Shown here: one piece after another, positions 34,629-50,007 of the stretch
Position numbering within the stretch: position 1 is the stretch's first letter
Layout: every line of letters begins with the position of its first letter
Source of the DNA: Planococcus halocryophilus
GTDB lineage: Bacteria > Bacillota > Bacilli > Bacillales_A > Planococcaceae
NCBI RefSeq assembly: GCF_022489025.1
Contig: NZ_JAKVTG010000008.1
Coordinates: 88,257-152,256 of the forward strand
Direction: 5' to 3'
DNA length: 64,000 nt
Position numbers and translations under genes: made by a program
The notes under the pieces: model-generated
What the model was told of the DNA's origin: nothing
The model's input: the letters and a program-made list of their open reading frames with translations, nothing else
The model's database searches: none

Positions 34629-34688
34629 AAAATTTTGCCGTTTTGCCATAGCCATGAGTATCAAAGACATGGCAAAACGGCAATTTTA
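34629..34688 (-). terminator. Long hairpin terminator after ywzB
   Basis: About 20-bp stem: AATTTTGCCGTTTTGCCAT pairs with ATGGCAAAACGGCAATTTT across a 19-base loop. Its right end reaches the ywzB stop codon; the T-rich minus-strand flank AATTTTTATTT fits a terminator. Confidence 0.75.
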
Positions 34689-34919
34689 AAATAGATAAGG
34701 CAATTGCCGTGACCAAGATGAAATATTTAGAAAAAATGTAGATACCATGGTCCCTATTGCTATGCTAAGAAAAATATAAAGAATTTGAGCTTGTAAAATA
34801 TGATGTTTGTGAATCAATTTTTCTATCATTAATGCACGCATTGCATAAAAAGCAACTCCCGTGAAAAAAATGTGACTAAAGATCGATATTAAAGCGTTTT
34901 GTCCGATCATGTTTTCCAT
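34686..34919 (-). CDS. ywzB: DUF1146 membrane protein, YwzB-like
   Basis: 77 residues, two membrane helices (about 8-30 and 42-65) with the polar link KLIHKHHILQAQ. Family DUF1146 (YwzB), always between the atp operon and murA in Bacillales. RBS GATGAGG. Function unknown. The neighbouring ywmB of B. subtilis is absent. Confidence 0.85.
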   Translation of the reverse strand: MENMIGQNALISIFSHIFFTGVAFYAMRALMIEKLIHKHHILQAQILYIFLSIAIGTMVSTFFLNISSWSRQLPYLF

Positions 34920-35019
34920 TTACCTCATCCTTTCGTCGATAAGAATTCAACTTATTAATCAATTAGAAAAAGCGGACAAAAGTCAATTGCCCTTCTGTCC
35001 ACTTTTACTTTTTTATTAG

Positions 35020-35302
35020 CTAGCTTCAGTGCCTAAATTCGACGGGCTCTTACGCTTTTCTTACTGTCTAGTTCTAACGGCCAACTCCTCGGGTCATAAA
35101 GCAGCCCACCTGCGTGGCAAATAACGCCACACTGTTGGTCTGTCTTATGCCTGTCGGAGCTGAACGGCCGTTTTCACTTTTCTTGTCTAGCTTCAGTGCC
35201 CAGATTCTAGGGTCATAAGCCACTCTTACTGTGCGGCAAAGAACGCCGCTTCGTCAGTGCGTCTTATGCCCGTCGAATCTACACGGGCTCTTACGCTTTT
35301 CT
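35020..35302. repeat. Tandem hairpin-forming intergenic repeats after atpC
   Basis: Two full copies (about 35064-35185 and 35186-35302) and a collapsed copy (35020-35062) of an element running from TCTAGCTTCAGTGCC to CTTACGCTTTTCTT. Each full copy folds: in copy 2, AGATTC...CATAAG pairs with CTTATG...GAATCT, with an inner GCGGCAAAGAACGCCGC-type hairpin. The short copy joins left and right ends and lacks the middle. It resembles a repeat type common between genes of Bacillales. Confidence 0.85.
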
Positions 35303-35303
35303 T

Positions 35304-37172
<1,869 letters not shown>

Positions 37173-37220
37173 TTAAAAACTTCTTCTTAAAGAAGTTCCC
37201 AGTTTTATTATTAGCAGCAT

Positions 37221-37373
37221 ATAGCGCCCATCTACATGGGCACTTCTGCATTTCTTATTGTCTAGCTCCGGTGCCCAGATTCTCGGGGTATTAAGTCAGC
37301 CCACTACGGAAATTACATTTCCTGCGCGTTCTGTCTTAAGCCCGTCGAATCTATATGGGCACCTTTGCATTTC

Positions 37374-37376
<3 letters not shown>
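37221..37376. repeat. Hairpin-forming repeat inside the atp operon
   Basis: A full copy (37261-37376) of the element near atpC, preceded by a collapsed end fragment (37227-37259, GCCCATCTACATGGGC). Stem: GTGCCCAGATTC...TTAAG pairs with CTTAA...GAATCTATATGGGCAC. It lies between atpG and atpD in the cotranscribed operon. Confidence 0.85.
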
Positions 37377-38246
<870 letters not shown>

Positions 38247-38278
38247 TTATTATTTTTTCTTCGTATTCGAACTCGGTT

Positions 38279-39808
<1,530 letters not shown>

Positions 39809-39814
39809 TCATAA

Positions 39815-40345
39815 TTAACCGATTAGTTGACGTTTTAGACGTGCCAATTTCGTGCTCACGCTGCTGTCATAAATACGGTTTCCGATTTGAATACGCAATC
39901 CGCCAAGTAGTGATGGATCAATAACGTTTTCAATTCGTAAAGATTGTTTACCAATTTTTTTAGCGAATACGGAAGAGATAGATGAGCGTTCTTCTTCAGT
40001 CAAAGGACGTGTAGAATAAACTTCTGCATCTTCAATTCCTTGTGCATTGTTAGACAAAGCAACAAACTCGTCTACCATTGACTTTACTTCATTTAAGCGT
40101 TTGCGTTCTGCCATCAATTGAAGTGTATTAACGACAAACGGATTTGCCCTAGTAAACACTTCATTGATTAGATTTGTTCTTTTATCTGCTGAAAGTTTTG
40201 GAGATACAATCAAATTGTAAAGTTCTGGAGTCATTTCAAAGACTTTTTTCACTTCACGTAAATCATGCTCGATATCCAAAGACGATTCATGCTTTTGAGC
40301 GACTTGGAACAATGCTAAAGCGTATCGTTCTGCAACTTGACTCAC
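39815..40345 (-). CDS. atpH: ATP synthase F1 delta subunit
   Basis: 176 residues, all-helical N-terminal domain (AERYALALFQVAQ) and the C-terminal domain with GGLRIQIGNRIYDSSV. It joins alpha3beta3 to the b subunit. Overlaps atpF by four bases (ATGA), so coupled translation is likely. Confidence 0.94.
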   Translation of the reverse strand: MSQVAERYALALFQVAQKHESSLDIEHDLREVKKVFEMTPELYNLIVSPKLSADKRTNLINEVFTRANPFVVNTLQLMAERKRLNEVKSMVDEFVALSNNAQGIEDAEVYSTRPLTEEERSSISSVFAKKIGKQSLRIENVIDPSLLGGLRIQIGNRIYDSSVSTKLARLKRQLIG

Positions 40346-40863
40346 TGAACTTCGCCTGCCTTCGCAATCGTTTCGTTAATCAACTGACGGTTGTCTTCCT
40401 CAGAGATTTCTTTTTCAAGCACTTTCGTAGCAGCAAGTAGTGACAATGCCACAACTTCTTCACGAACAGCTGAAATAGCTTTATCTCTTTCGTTAGCAAT
40501 TTCTTGAACTGCTGCTTCTTTCATACGGCCAGACTCAGCACGCGCTGTTGTAATAATTTCCTCACGCGAAACTTCGCCTTGCTTTTTAGCGTTCTCAACA
40601 ATTTCTTGTGCTTGCGTACGCGCGTCTTTAAGTAGAGTACGCTGCTCTTCAAGCATTTTTTGAGATTCTAAACGGCTGTTTTCAGCTGTCTCAATTTCAC
40701 TCTTGATCAAATCTTCACGTTGCTGCATTACGCCCATCAAAGGACCCCATGCGAATTTCTTTAAAAGCAACATTAACCCAATGAAGATGACAAGTGTAGC
40801 GAGAATGTCTCCAATATTCAAAAACTCCCCGGCTGCGCCGAGTACGAGGTAATCAAAAAACAC
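40342..40863 (-). CDS. atpF: ATP synthase Fo b subunit
   Basis: 173 residues: one N-terminal membrane helix (about 15-37, ILATLVIFIGLMLLLKKF) and a long charged coiled coil to the end. Peripheral stalk of the ATP synthase. The atpE-atpF gap of about 160 bases is longer than others in the operon and contains a hairpin. Confidence 0.94.
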   Translation of the reverse strand: MFFDYLVLGAAGEFLNIGDILATLVIFIGLMLLLKKFAWGPLMGVMQQREDLIKSEIETAENSRLESQKMLEEQRTLLKDARTQAQEIVENAKKQGEVSREEIITTARAESGRMKEAAVQEIANERDKAISAVREEVVALSLLAATKVLEKEISEEDNRQLINETIAKAGEVQ

Positions 40864-40964
40864 GATTGTTTCACTCCCTTCAAGAGCCTAAAATGCAATT
40901 TCTTCTATAGTAATATCTTTATTTAGTACAAGATGAACTTTCAAAAGCAAATGTTGCATACAAG

Positions 40965-41007
40965 TTTAAATGGCGAAAACCATATAGTAGCATCCCCACC
41001 ATTTAAA
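40965..41007 (-). other. Inverted repeat between atpE and atpF
   Basis: TTTAAATGG (40965-40973) pairs with CCATTTAAA (40999-41007) across 25 bases. No T-tract follows, so an mRNA-stability or processing element is more likely than a terminator. Confidence 0.55.
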
Positions 41008-41022
41008 TTTTGTATAAAAATA

Positions 41023-41250
<228 letters not shown>

Positions 41251-41293
41251 TCAGGATAATTGTTTTTTTTTGCTCAAAAGAGCGGTTTTATAC

Positions 41294-42031
<738 letters not shown>

Positions 42032-42403
42032 TTAATGGTGTTTCACGTGATAAACAATCCGCTCTGTTAATAACAGAGCATAAGGGACCATCAACCCTAT
42101 TACCGTACTGACCAAGTGAATGTGCTCTGCGAACAAAATAGCAATCGCCACAGCAGCAATACCTGATGCAAACCGTAATGCCGTTCCAAGCGAACGAACT
42201 TTCGAGCCTTCAGCCACCGCACGGTCAAATTTCTCCATCCGACGAACAAGAATCCACATGTTATAAATGCCGAACAAAGTTCCGATTATGAGACCCGCGA
42301 ACACTTCTTGATAAGAGGTAAACCCCAAACCAATAACGTAGAACGCTAAGATGAAAATAATCATCTTTTTTAGTCTTGTGTATATCTCCCTTAGTCCATC
42401 CAT
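42032..42403 (-). CDS. atpI: ATP synthase I subunit
   Basis: 123 residues, four membrane helices. AtpI-family marks include IGTLFGIYNMWILVRRMEKFDRA. It is thought to help assemble the c-ring and to transport Mg2+ or Ca2+ with AtpZ. Starts three bases after the atpZ stop. Confidence 0.88.
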   Translation of the reverse strand: MDGLREIYTRLKKMIIFILAFYVIGLGFTSYQEVFAGLIIGTLFGIYNMWILVRRMEKFDRAVAEGSKVRSLGTALRFASGIAAVAIAILFAEHIHLVSTVIGLMVPYALLLTERIVYHVKHH

Positions 42404-42406
42404 TTT

Positions 42407-42628
42407 CTACTTGTCTCCTGATTCGAATTTGCGGACGGTCTGAAGCATTGCCCAAACACCGGCAGTGATGCCTATGAATAGGCAGATGATCATGAAAAAT
42501 GGTGCGGTTCCTACCTTTTCATCAAGCCACATACCCGTGAACACCCCGATGAGTACGGACCCGACAAGTTGTGACAGAATGGCGCTGTAAATTGCCATCG
42601 CTTGTAAGGGCTTTTTTGTTGGGCGCAT
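42407..42628 (-). CDS. atpZ: AtpZ/AtpI-like small membrane protein
   Basis: 73 residues, two membrane helices (about 14-35 and 43-62) with the family motif VGSVLIGVFTGMWLDEKVGTAPFFM. First gene of the ATP synthase operon. Partners of AtpI in c-ring assembly are of this type. About 115 bases of leader separate it from the promoter. Confidence 0.85.
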   Translation of the reverse strand: MRPTKKPLQAMAIYSAILSQLVGSVLIGVFTGMWLDEKVGTAPFFMIICLFIGITAGVWAMLQTVRKFESGDK

Positions 42629-42742
42629 GACAACCCCCTCGAACCTCGTTGATTTGACATTATACCCTCAAAAAGAGCAGTCGCATCAGGCTTCCACCTA
42701 CATAATCTATGTAAGAAAACCATCTCATGCATACCCTTTGTA

Positions 42743-42771
42743 AGCATACATTAGGGGTAAAATCATGTCAA
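42743..42771 (-). promoter_or_regulatory. Sigma-A promoter of the atp operon
   Basis: Minus-strand TTGACA (42766-42771), 17 bases, TATGCT (42743-42748). A perfect -35 and near-consensus -10 with no other gene start nearby. A GTGAA/TTCAC inverted repeat lies just upstream (about 42780-42794). Confidence 0.85.
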
Positions 42772-42868
42772 TTAGTAGAAGTGAAAAACTTCACAAGCGA
42801 TTTCCCTCTGACATATTGTGGACAAATTTCAACAAAAAATGTGGAATCGGCCGTTTTACTTACTTCCA

Positions 42869-44034
<1,166 letters not shown>

Positions 44035-44053
44035 GCTGGTTTACCTCGCTCTC

Positions 44054-44683
44054 TTATTTTGTTCCGAATAAACGGTCGCCAGCATCTCCAAGACCTGGGA
44101 CAATATATCCTTTTTCATTTAACTTTTCATCTAAAGCCGCGATGAAGATGTCTACATCCGGATGCGCTTCTTGTAAAGCTTCTACACCTTCAGGAGCTGC
44201 AATGATACACATAAAGCGAATTTTTACAGCGCCTCGTTTTTTCATCGAGTTAACTGCTTCAATTGCCGATCCACCCGTCGCAAGCATCGGATCAACTACG
44301 ATAAATTCACGTTCTTGAACATCAGAAGGTAGTTTCAAGTAATATTCGACTGGTTGCAATGTAACTGGATCACGGTATAAACCGATATGGCCCACTTTAG
44401 CAGCTGGGATCAATTTCAAAATGCCATCTACCATACCAATTCCTGCGCGTAAAATAGGAACGACGCCTAATTTTTTCCCTGCAAGAACATTTGATTTAGC
44501 CATTTGTACCGGTGTTTCCACATCGATTTCTTGTAATGGCAAGTCGCGTGTGATTTCAAATGCCATCAATGTAGCAATTTCATCCACCAATTCACGAAAT
44601 TCTTTTGTACCTGTCGACTTATCACGGATGTAAGTCACTTTATGTTGGATCAATGGATGATCAAAAACATATACTTTTCCCAC
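44054..44683 (-). CDS. upp: Uracil phosphoribosyltransferase
   Basis: 209 residues. PRPP-binding loop [16 protein letters not shown] (about 129) and the uracil-binding end [16 protein letters not shown]. Makes UMP from uracil and PRPP (pyrimidine salvage). Neighbour of mnaA and the atp operon, as in many Bacillales. RBS AGGAGAG. Confidence 0.95.
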   Translation of the reverse strand: MGKVYVFDHPLIQHKVTYIRDKSTGTKEFRELVDEIATLMAFEITRDLPLQEIDVETPVQMAKSNVLAGKKLGVVPILRAGIGMVDGILKLIPAAKVGHIGLYRDPVTLQPVEYYLKLPSDVQEREFIVVDPMLATGGSAIEAVNSMKKRGAVKIRFMCIIAAPEGVEALQEAHPDVDIFIAALDEKLNEKGYIVPGLGDAGDRLFGTK

Positions 44684-44803
44684 GGCCTATCTCTCCTTTT
44701 CAAACATTATCTTAAATAGTATAACAGAAAATCTTTCGTTCAAGTTGTCAGATTCCGCTTTGGTATTATTCAGTTATTTTCGCCTATAGAATTTTTCGCA
44801 CAA

Positions 44804-44832
44804 AAAAACCAGAGACTAAATCTCTGGTTTTT
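44804..44832 (-). terminator. Rho-independent terminator of the GGDEF/EAL gene
   Basis: Stem AAAAACCAGAGA / TCTCTGGTTTTT, loop CTAAA, 11 bases after the stop codon. Confidence 0.88.
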
Positions 44833-44842
44833 ACAGTTCTTT

Positions 44843-47020
44843 CTATAATAGAAACGCTTCGTTAAGTGGCATCGGCTTGTAAAATAAATAGCCTTGTCCT
44901 TCTTTACAACCAAGACGCAACAGAATCTTCCGTTCTTTATCTGTCTCTACGCCTTCCGCAACTGCATGCATATTTAAATTATTCGCAAGTTGAATAATTG
45001 TTTGGATGATCGCCAAAGTTCCTGGTTCATCCATATTCGTGATAAATGAACGATCAATTTTCAGTTCTTCAATCGGTAGCTTTTGGAGATAGCTAAGAGA
45101 TGAATACCCAGTTCCAAAATCATCAATCGATGCTGTAAAGCCGCAATATTTCAAGTGCTTGAATACTTTATTGGCAGTTTCAATATCAACAAAGCCAATG
45201 CGTTCAGTAATTTCTAATCGAATCCACTTTGGTTCAATTCCATATTCAGTCGTCATATCCAGTAAGTTCGGAACAAAGGAATGATGGAAAAAATGATCAG
45301 CTGATATGTTGATAGCTACTTGTCGCAGTTTTAAACCTTGATCTACTCTTTTTTTCATCCACTCTAGCACTTGCTTTAAAATACTTTTTTCTAACAAACG
45401 TATTTTGCCATTTTTTTCAGCCGCAGGAATAAAAATATCCGGAGGAATAACTCCTAAGTCTGGGGATGTCCAACGTGCCAAAGCTTCAAAACTTAAAACT
45501 TCGCCAGTTTCCAAATCGACTTTCGGCTGCAGATGAACACCAATTTCATTACGGTTTAATGCTGCCGTCAATTCGTTGGCAACGCGTAAATCTCTCATTA
45601 GAAATTCGTCCAGTTCACTTTCAAAATAACAAATTGCTTCACCTGTGCGTAGCTTTGCTTGAGATAGCGCGCTATCTGAACACCTAATCAACTCTTCGGA
45701 ATCTTGTTGATGCGGCATTACAATGGCAACACCTATTTTCAAGGTCAAGAATAATTCCATATCTCCAACTTTGATAGGATCAGCAAATCCACGCATAAGT
45801 TGCTCGAGGTATTCTGGTATTTTGACAAATGGCGTGATGCTATACAGCGATAACGTTGAATCTGAAAAACGAGCAATCAAGTTTTCCGAAGAATTTTGTT
45901 GCACTATTAACCGTTTCCCGATTTCATACATGAGTGCGTCCCCTGCACGATGGCCATATTGATCTACAACTTTGGTATATTCATCTGTTGAAATAAAAGC
46001 GACAAAACCTTCTTTGCCTTTTTTTAGCAATTTATCAATTTCGTTTCTAAAATAATTTCGGTTAGGTAAATCTGTATCCCCATCACTGTAAGCTAGCTTT
46101 AAAATTTCTTCATGTTGAAGAGAGTACTTGATGGCAAGAGACACAATCGAGGCGACACCCTCCATGAATTTCAAATCTTTATCATCCGGCGTTACCGGCG
46201 CTGGAAAATAGATTCCAAACGTCCCGATGGTTACATCTTCCACATTCGAAATTGGAATAGACCAACTTGAAGCTAACCTATATTTTTTCACCAAGTGTTG
46301 ATGATGTCTCCACAAATAATCTGTAGTCATATCTTCAACTATTACTGGCTGACCTCGGTAAAAGGCAGCTCCACAGGTACCTATATCTCCCTCTACTTTT
46401 AAACCAATAATCGCTTCTTCAAAGCCTTTTGGCATCGATTGAGTGGCGCCAATCGTGTATATTCTTTCCTCATTATCGATTAACAAAACCGTACATTTCG
46501 CACCATCAATAAAGAACAATTCACACGTATGGCAAATATTTTGCAGGATTGAACTAAGTTTATGACCGCTTTCAATTTTTTTATAGGTTTGCTTTTGAAG
46601 CTTGATCATAGCCTCTGTACGCTTTCGCTCCGTAATATCACGCTGTAGCAACAACGTGAACTTAAGATTTTTTTCCGGAAACGTTAACGGTTGGATTGAT
46701 AATTCATTCCAAAAAGGTGTGCCGTTTTTCCGGTAATTGACGATTTCAAAGATTCCAGTTTCCCCAGAAGCAATGCAAGCATGTATATTTTCACTAGCTT
46801 TTTGTGACGTTTTTTCTCCATGTAAAAAACGTCCATTACGTCCTAATGTCTCTTCTTCACTATAGCCAATCATTTTGAAGAAAGCCTCGTTTGCATAAAC
46901 GATAGGCTGGCTTTCTATTTCAGAATTGATGACCAAGAACGATGTATGAAATTTAACACCGAGACGGTGTAGCCACTCCATGATTACTTTATTATCACTC
47001 ATTAATTCATGCGTGTGCAT
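44843..47020 (-). CDS. PAS-GAF-GGDEF-EAL signalling protein, probable c-di-GMP phosphodiesterase
   Basis: 725 residues, soluble. PAS about 15-130 (with the GRNGRFLHG loop typical of FMN-binding LOV-like PAS but without the NCRFLQ cysteine), GAF about 150-305, GGDEF about 315-465 and EAL about 475-720. The GGDEF site reads RFSDSTL instead of GGDEF, so cyclase activity is unlikely. The EAL site is intact: FEALARW, INISADHF, LEITER, IDDFGTGYSSL and a late GYLFYKP. Expected to degrade c-di-GMP under control of PAS/GAF input. It is inserted between glyA and upp, which are adjacent in B. subtilis. Confidence 0.92.
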   Translation of the reverse strand: MHTHELMSDNKVIMEWLHRLGVKFHTSFLVINSEIESQPIVYANEAFFKMIGYSEEETLGRNGRFLHGEKTSQKASENIHACIASGETGIFEIVNYRKNGTPFWNELSIQPLTFPEKNLKFTLLLQRDITERKRTEAMIKLQKQTYKKIESGHKLSSILQNICHTCELFFIDGAKCTVLLIDNEERIYTIGATQSMPKGFEEAIIGLKVEGDIGTCGAAFYRGQPVIVEDMTTDYLWRHHQHLVKKYRLASSWSIPISNVEDVTIGTFGIYFPAPVTPDDKDLKFMEGVASIVSLAIKYSLQHEEILKLAYSDGDTDLPNRNYFRNEIDKLLKKGKEGFVAFISTDEYTKVVDQYGHRAGDALMYEIGKRLIVQQNSSENLIARFSDSTLSLYSITPFVKIPEYLEQLMRGFADPIKVGDMELFLTLKIGVAIVMPHQQDSEELIRCSDSALSQAKLRTGEAICYFESELDEFLMRDLRVANELTAALNRNEIGVHLQPKVDLETGEVLSFEALARWTSPDLGVIPPDIFIPAAEKNGKIRLLEKSILKQVLEWMKKRVDQGLKLRQVAINISADHFFHHSFVPNLLDMTTEYGIEPKWIRLEITERIGFVDIETANKVFKHLKYCGFTASIDDFGTGYSSLSYLQKLPIEELKIDRSFITNMDEPGTLAIIQTIIQLANNLNMHAVAEGVETDKERKILLRLGCKEGQGYLFYKPMPLNEAFLL

Positions 47021-47107
47021 ACGACGCGCCCCCTTTTAAGAATATGTATAGTTTGTTCTAGTTTATTAGATTAGCCCTCAATTTCTGGAGGATACTTCTA
47101 TTATAGT

Positions 47108-47148
47108 ATAAAAATACAGCTGCCAACATATTTAATTGGCAGCTGTAT
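47108..47148 (-). terminator. Rho-independent terminator of glyA
   Basis: Stem ATACAGCTGCCAA / TTGGCAGCTGTAT with minus-strand T-tract, five bases after the stop. Confidence 0.88.
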
Positions 47149-47152
47149 GAAC

Positions 47153-48388
47153 TTATTTGTATAACGGATGCGCAGCAGTTAATTTCGCAACACGTTCTGC
47201 AGCTTCTTTTTTGCTATTTTCATCTTCCGGATTTTTCAGAAGCATTGCCATAACCGCAGCAATTTCGTTCATGTCTTCTTCTTTAAAACCACGAGAAGTT
47301 ACGGCAGCAGTTCCTAGACGAATACCAGAAGTAACAAATGGGCTTTCTGGGTCGAAAGGAATTGTATTTTTGTTTGTCGTAATACCAACTTCATCAAGAA
47401 CATGTTCTGCAACTTTACCCGTCAAGTTTAACGAGCGAAGGTCGAGCAACAGCAAGTGATTGTCTGTGCCGCCAGAGACGATATTTACACCTTCTGCAAT
47501 TAGCGCTTTCGCCAATGCATCAGCATTTTTCACGACTTGTTCAATATAGGTTTTGAATTCAGGCTCTTGTGCTTCACCGAATGCAATAGCTTTAGCTGCA
47601 ATTACATGCATAAGTGGACCGCCTTGAATTCCAGGGAAAATTGTTTTATCGATTTTTTTCGCAAATTCCTCTTTGCAGAGAATCAGTCCACCACGTGGTC
47701 CACGGAGTGTTTTATGCGTAGTCGATGTAACAAAATGGGCATGTGGCACTGGATTAGGATGAGCACCAGTAGCAACTAGACCAGCAATGTGAGCCATATC
47801 AACCATCAAGTATGCTCCGATTTCGTCAGCAATTTCACGGAATTTAGCAAAATCCAATTGACGTGAATAAGCGCTTGCTCCAGCAACAATCATTTTCGGC
47901 TTGTGTTCTAATGCTGCTTGACGAACTGCTTCGTAATCAACCAATTGCTCATCTTCAGTCACACCGTACTCAACGAAATTATATTGCATACCACTGAAAT
48001 TCACTTTGCTACCATGTGTTAAATGTCCGCCATGGTTTAAGTTCATCCCAAGAACCGTATCGCCTTTTTCTAGAACCGCTGTATAAACAGCCATGTTGGC
48101 TTGCGATCCAGAATGGGGTTGAACGTTCGCGTGGTCTGCACCAAAAATTTCTTTCAGACGATCGCGAGCGATGTTTTCGACTACATCTACATGTTCACAG
48201 CCTCCGTAATAACGTTTTCCCGGATAGCCTTCTGCATATTTGTTCGTTAACACCGATCCTTGTGCATCCATTACCGCTTGTGAAACAAAGTTTTCCGAAG
48301 CGATTAATTCAATATTCGCTTCCTGTCTTTCTTTCTCTGCATTCATCGCTTCATATACTGCTGGGTCTTGCGTCTTAATCAATTCCAT
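47153..48388 (-). CDS. glyA: Serine hydroxymethyltransferase
   Basis: 411 residues from ATG 48388; GGGAGGG precedes it and the protein then opens [20 protein letters not shown] as GlyA does. The in-frame extension 20 codons upstream lies inside ywlG and is rejected. PLP lysine in [14 protein letters not shown] (about 228). Converts serine and tetrahydrofolate to glycine and methylene-THF. Overlaps ywlG by 14 bases, so coupled translation is likely. Confidence 0.95.
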   Translation of the reverse strand: MELIKTQDPAVYEAMNAEKERQEANIELIASENFVSQAVMDAQGSVLTNKYAEGYPGKRYYGGCEHVDVVENIARDRLKEIFGADHANVQPHSGSQANMAVYTAVLEKGDTVLGMNLNHGGHLTHGSKVNFSGMQYNFVEYGVTEDEQLVDYEAVRQAALEHKPKMIVAGASAYSRQLDFAKFREIADEIGAYLMVDMAHIAGLVATGAHPNPVPHAHFVTSTTHKTLRGPRGGLILCKEEFAKKIDKTIFPGIQGGPLMHVIAAKAIAFGEAQEPEFKTYIEQVVKNADALAKALIAEGVNIVSGGTDNHLLLLDLRSLNLTGKVAEHVLDEVGITTNKNTIPFDPESPFVTSGIRLGTAAVTSRGFKEEDMNEIAAVMAMLLKNPEDENSKKEAAERVAKLTAAHPLYK

Positions 48389-48959
48389 CCGTATATCCCT
48401 CCCGTGATTGAACAAGCTCACGATTATAGCGTGCCCGTTCACCGCCAATTAATTTTGGCCGTGTCGTTGCAGATGCCACAATCGCTTCACCTACTAGTTT
48501 AACAGAAGTACGCAATGGAACGGCAACTCTTTTTAAATGCATTCCAATCATTGTTTGTCCAATGTCTATTCCCGCATGTGCCTGAACTTCTTCCACCACT
48601 ACCGGATCGACCATATTACTGAATGCATATGCACTCATTGAGCCACCCGCTTTTGGAGCTGGAACAACAGAGACAGGCTCCCAACCGTATTTTTCAGCTG
48701 CACGACGTTCTACTGTCAATGCACGGTTAATATGCTCACAACCTTGAAATGCTAAAAAGATTTGGTGACGAGCTGCGAATTTTTCTAATGGTTCAAACAA
48801 ACTTTCTGCAATATCAAGTCCGCCGCCTGTTCCGATGCGCTTTCCTGCTACTTCTGATGTTGAACAGCCGACTACAAACACTTGGCCTTTCCTGAACTCG
48901 ATCTGCTGCTCTAATTCACTTAAAACCTCTTCAAGTTGTAATTGCCATAAAGTTTGCAT
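48375..48959 (-). CDS. ywlG: TIGR01440 family protein YwlG
   Basis: 194 residues. Conserved segments [48 protein letters not shown] and [19 protein letters not shown]. Widespread in Firmicutes, always beside rpiB and glyA; function unknown. Stop overlaps the glyA start. Confidence 0.9.
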   Translation of the reverse strand: MQTLWQLQLEEVLSELEQQIEFRKGQVFVVGCSTSEVAGKRIGTGGGLDIAESLFEPLEKFAARHQIFLAFQGCEHINRALTVERRAAEKYGWEPVSVVPAPKAGGSMSAYAFSNMVDPVVVEEVQAHAGIDIGQTMIGMHLKRVAVPLRTSVKLVGEAIVASATTRPKLIGGERARYNRELVQSREGYTDGID

Positions 48960-48971
48960 GTCGACTCCTCC

Positions 48972-49409
48972 TTATTTTTCGAGGTCTGTGATTTTTTGGA
49001 TGCGTTTTTCGTGTCTGCCGCCTTCGAATTCTTCAGTCAACCAAGTTTGAGCAATTTCACGCGCAAGTCCTGGACCGATAACGCGCTCACCCATTGCTAA
49101 AATATTTGAATCATTATGTCCTCTTGTTGCTTTTGCGCTAAAGACATCATGAACAAGTGCACAACGAATTCCTTTTACTTTATTGGCAGAGATAGACATG
49201 CCTATGCCTGTGCCACAAATCAAAATCCCACGATCAAATTCTCCACTTGCTACACGATCTGCAACTGGTTTTGCATAATCCGGATAATCTACTGAGTCGT
49301 CTGTATGTGGACCAAAATCCTGATATTCAATTCCGATTTCGTTCATTAAATTAACGATTTCTTTACGCAAGTTATTGCCGCCGTGATCTGATGAGATTGC
49401 CACTTTCAT
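48972..49409 (-). CDS. rpiB: Ribose-5-phosphate isomerase B (RpiB/LacAB type)
   Basis: 145 residues from ATG 49409 (AGAGGG upstream); the longer in-frame start has no site. Motifs SSDHGGNNLR, DYPDYAKPVA, GILICGTGIGMSISANK (catalytic Cys) and RGHNDSNILAMG. Interconverts ribulose- and ribose-5-phosphate. Confidence 0.92.
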   Translation of the reverse strand: MKVAISSDHGGNNLRKEIVNLMNEIGIEYQDFGPHTDDSVDYPDYAKPVADRVASGEFDRGILICGTGIGMSISANKVKGIRCALVHDVFSAKATRGHNDSNILAMGERVIGPGLAREIAQTWLTEEFEGGRHEKRIQKITDLEK

Positions 49410-49516
49410 AGTAAACCCTCTTTTCTTGAAATCAAATTTATAGATCCGTAAAAGCGACATTGTCGAATTATGCCGAAAACCTTTTACGCTTTAAATCAAT
49501 TCTACCATTTTCACGC

Positions 49517-49554
49517 AAAAAAGACAGACTAGCCTCTCGGATTGTCTGTCTTTT
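49517..49554 (-). terminator. Rho-independent terminator between ywlE and rpiB
   Basis: Stem AAAAGACAGAC / GTCTGTCTTTT with a 14-base loop and T-tract, just after the ywlE stop. It splits the ywlC-ywlE pair from rpiB-ywlG-glyA. Confidence 0.82.
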
Positions 49555-49557
49555 CAT

Positions 49558-49989
49558 TCAAGTCAACTTCACAATTAATTTGTCGATTAACAATTTTAAC
49601 TCTTGGAATGTATTTTCATAGAGTGCGAGTGGTCCACCGTAAGGATCGCTAACATCTGCCGTTGAATCAGCTGCAAATTCTTTTAAAGTAAAAAGCTTTG
49701 TTGCTGTTTCAGGGTAAGCTTGCAATATCGCCGTCTTATGCGAATTGGTCATCGTTAAGACCAGTTCTGCCCATTCCAAATCTTCTCTGTCTAATGGTTT
49801 TGAAGTATGACTAAAAGAAATTTGTTGTTGGCTCAATACTGACTGCGCGTTTTCAGAAAGAGGCGCTGCTCCTGCAAATATTCCTGCAGAACGAGCTTCT
49901 ATTTCTTTTAAATTTTTAGCTGTCACAATTGCTTCAGCCATTGGACTGCGGCATGTATTTCCCGTACAAACAAAAAGAATTCTCATCAT
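49558..49989 (-). CDS. ywlE: Protein arginine phosphatase, YwlE-like
   Basis: 143 residues from the first of two ATGs. Low-molecular-weight phosphatase fold: P-loop FVCTGNTCRSPMAEA with Cys nucleophile and Arg, general-acid Asp in VSDPYGG. The Thr in the loop (CTGNTCR) is the feature that marks arginine rather than tyrosine phosphatases in B. subtilis YwlE; counting from the second ATG it falls at position 11, as there. Removes phosphoarginine marks placed by McsB. Confidence 0.9.
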   Translation of the reverse strand: MMRILFVCTGNTCRSPMAEAIVTAKNLKEIEARSAGIFAGAAPLSENAQSVLSQQQISFSHTSKPLDREDLEWAELVLTMTNSHKTAILQAYPETATKLFTLKEFAADSTADVSDPYGGPLALYENTFQELKLLIDKLIVKLT

Positions 49990-50007
49990 CTATCTCCTCT
50001 CACCCGA

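Noticed and set aside
44843..47020. Active diguanylate cyclase
   Set aside because: The signature GGDEF is replaced by RFSDSTL, lacking the catalytic glycines and acidic residues.
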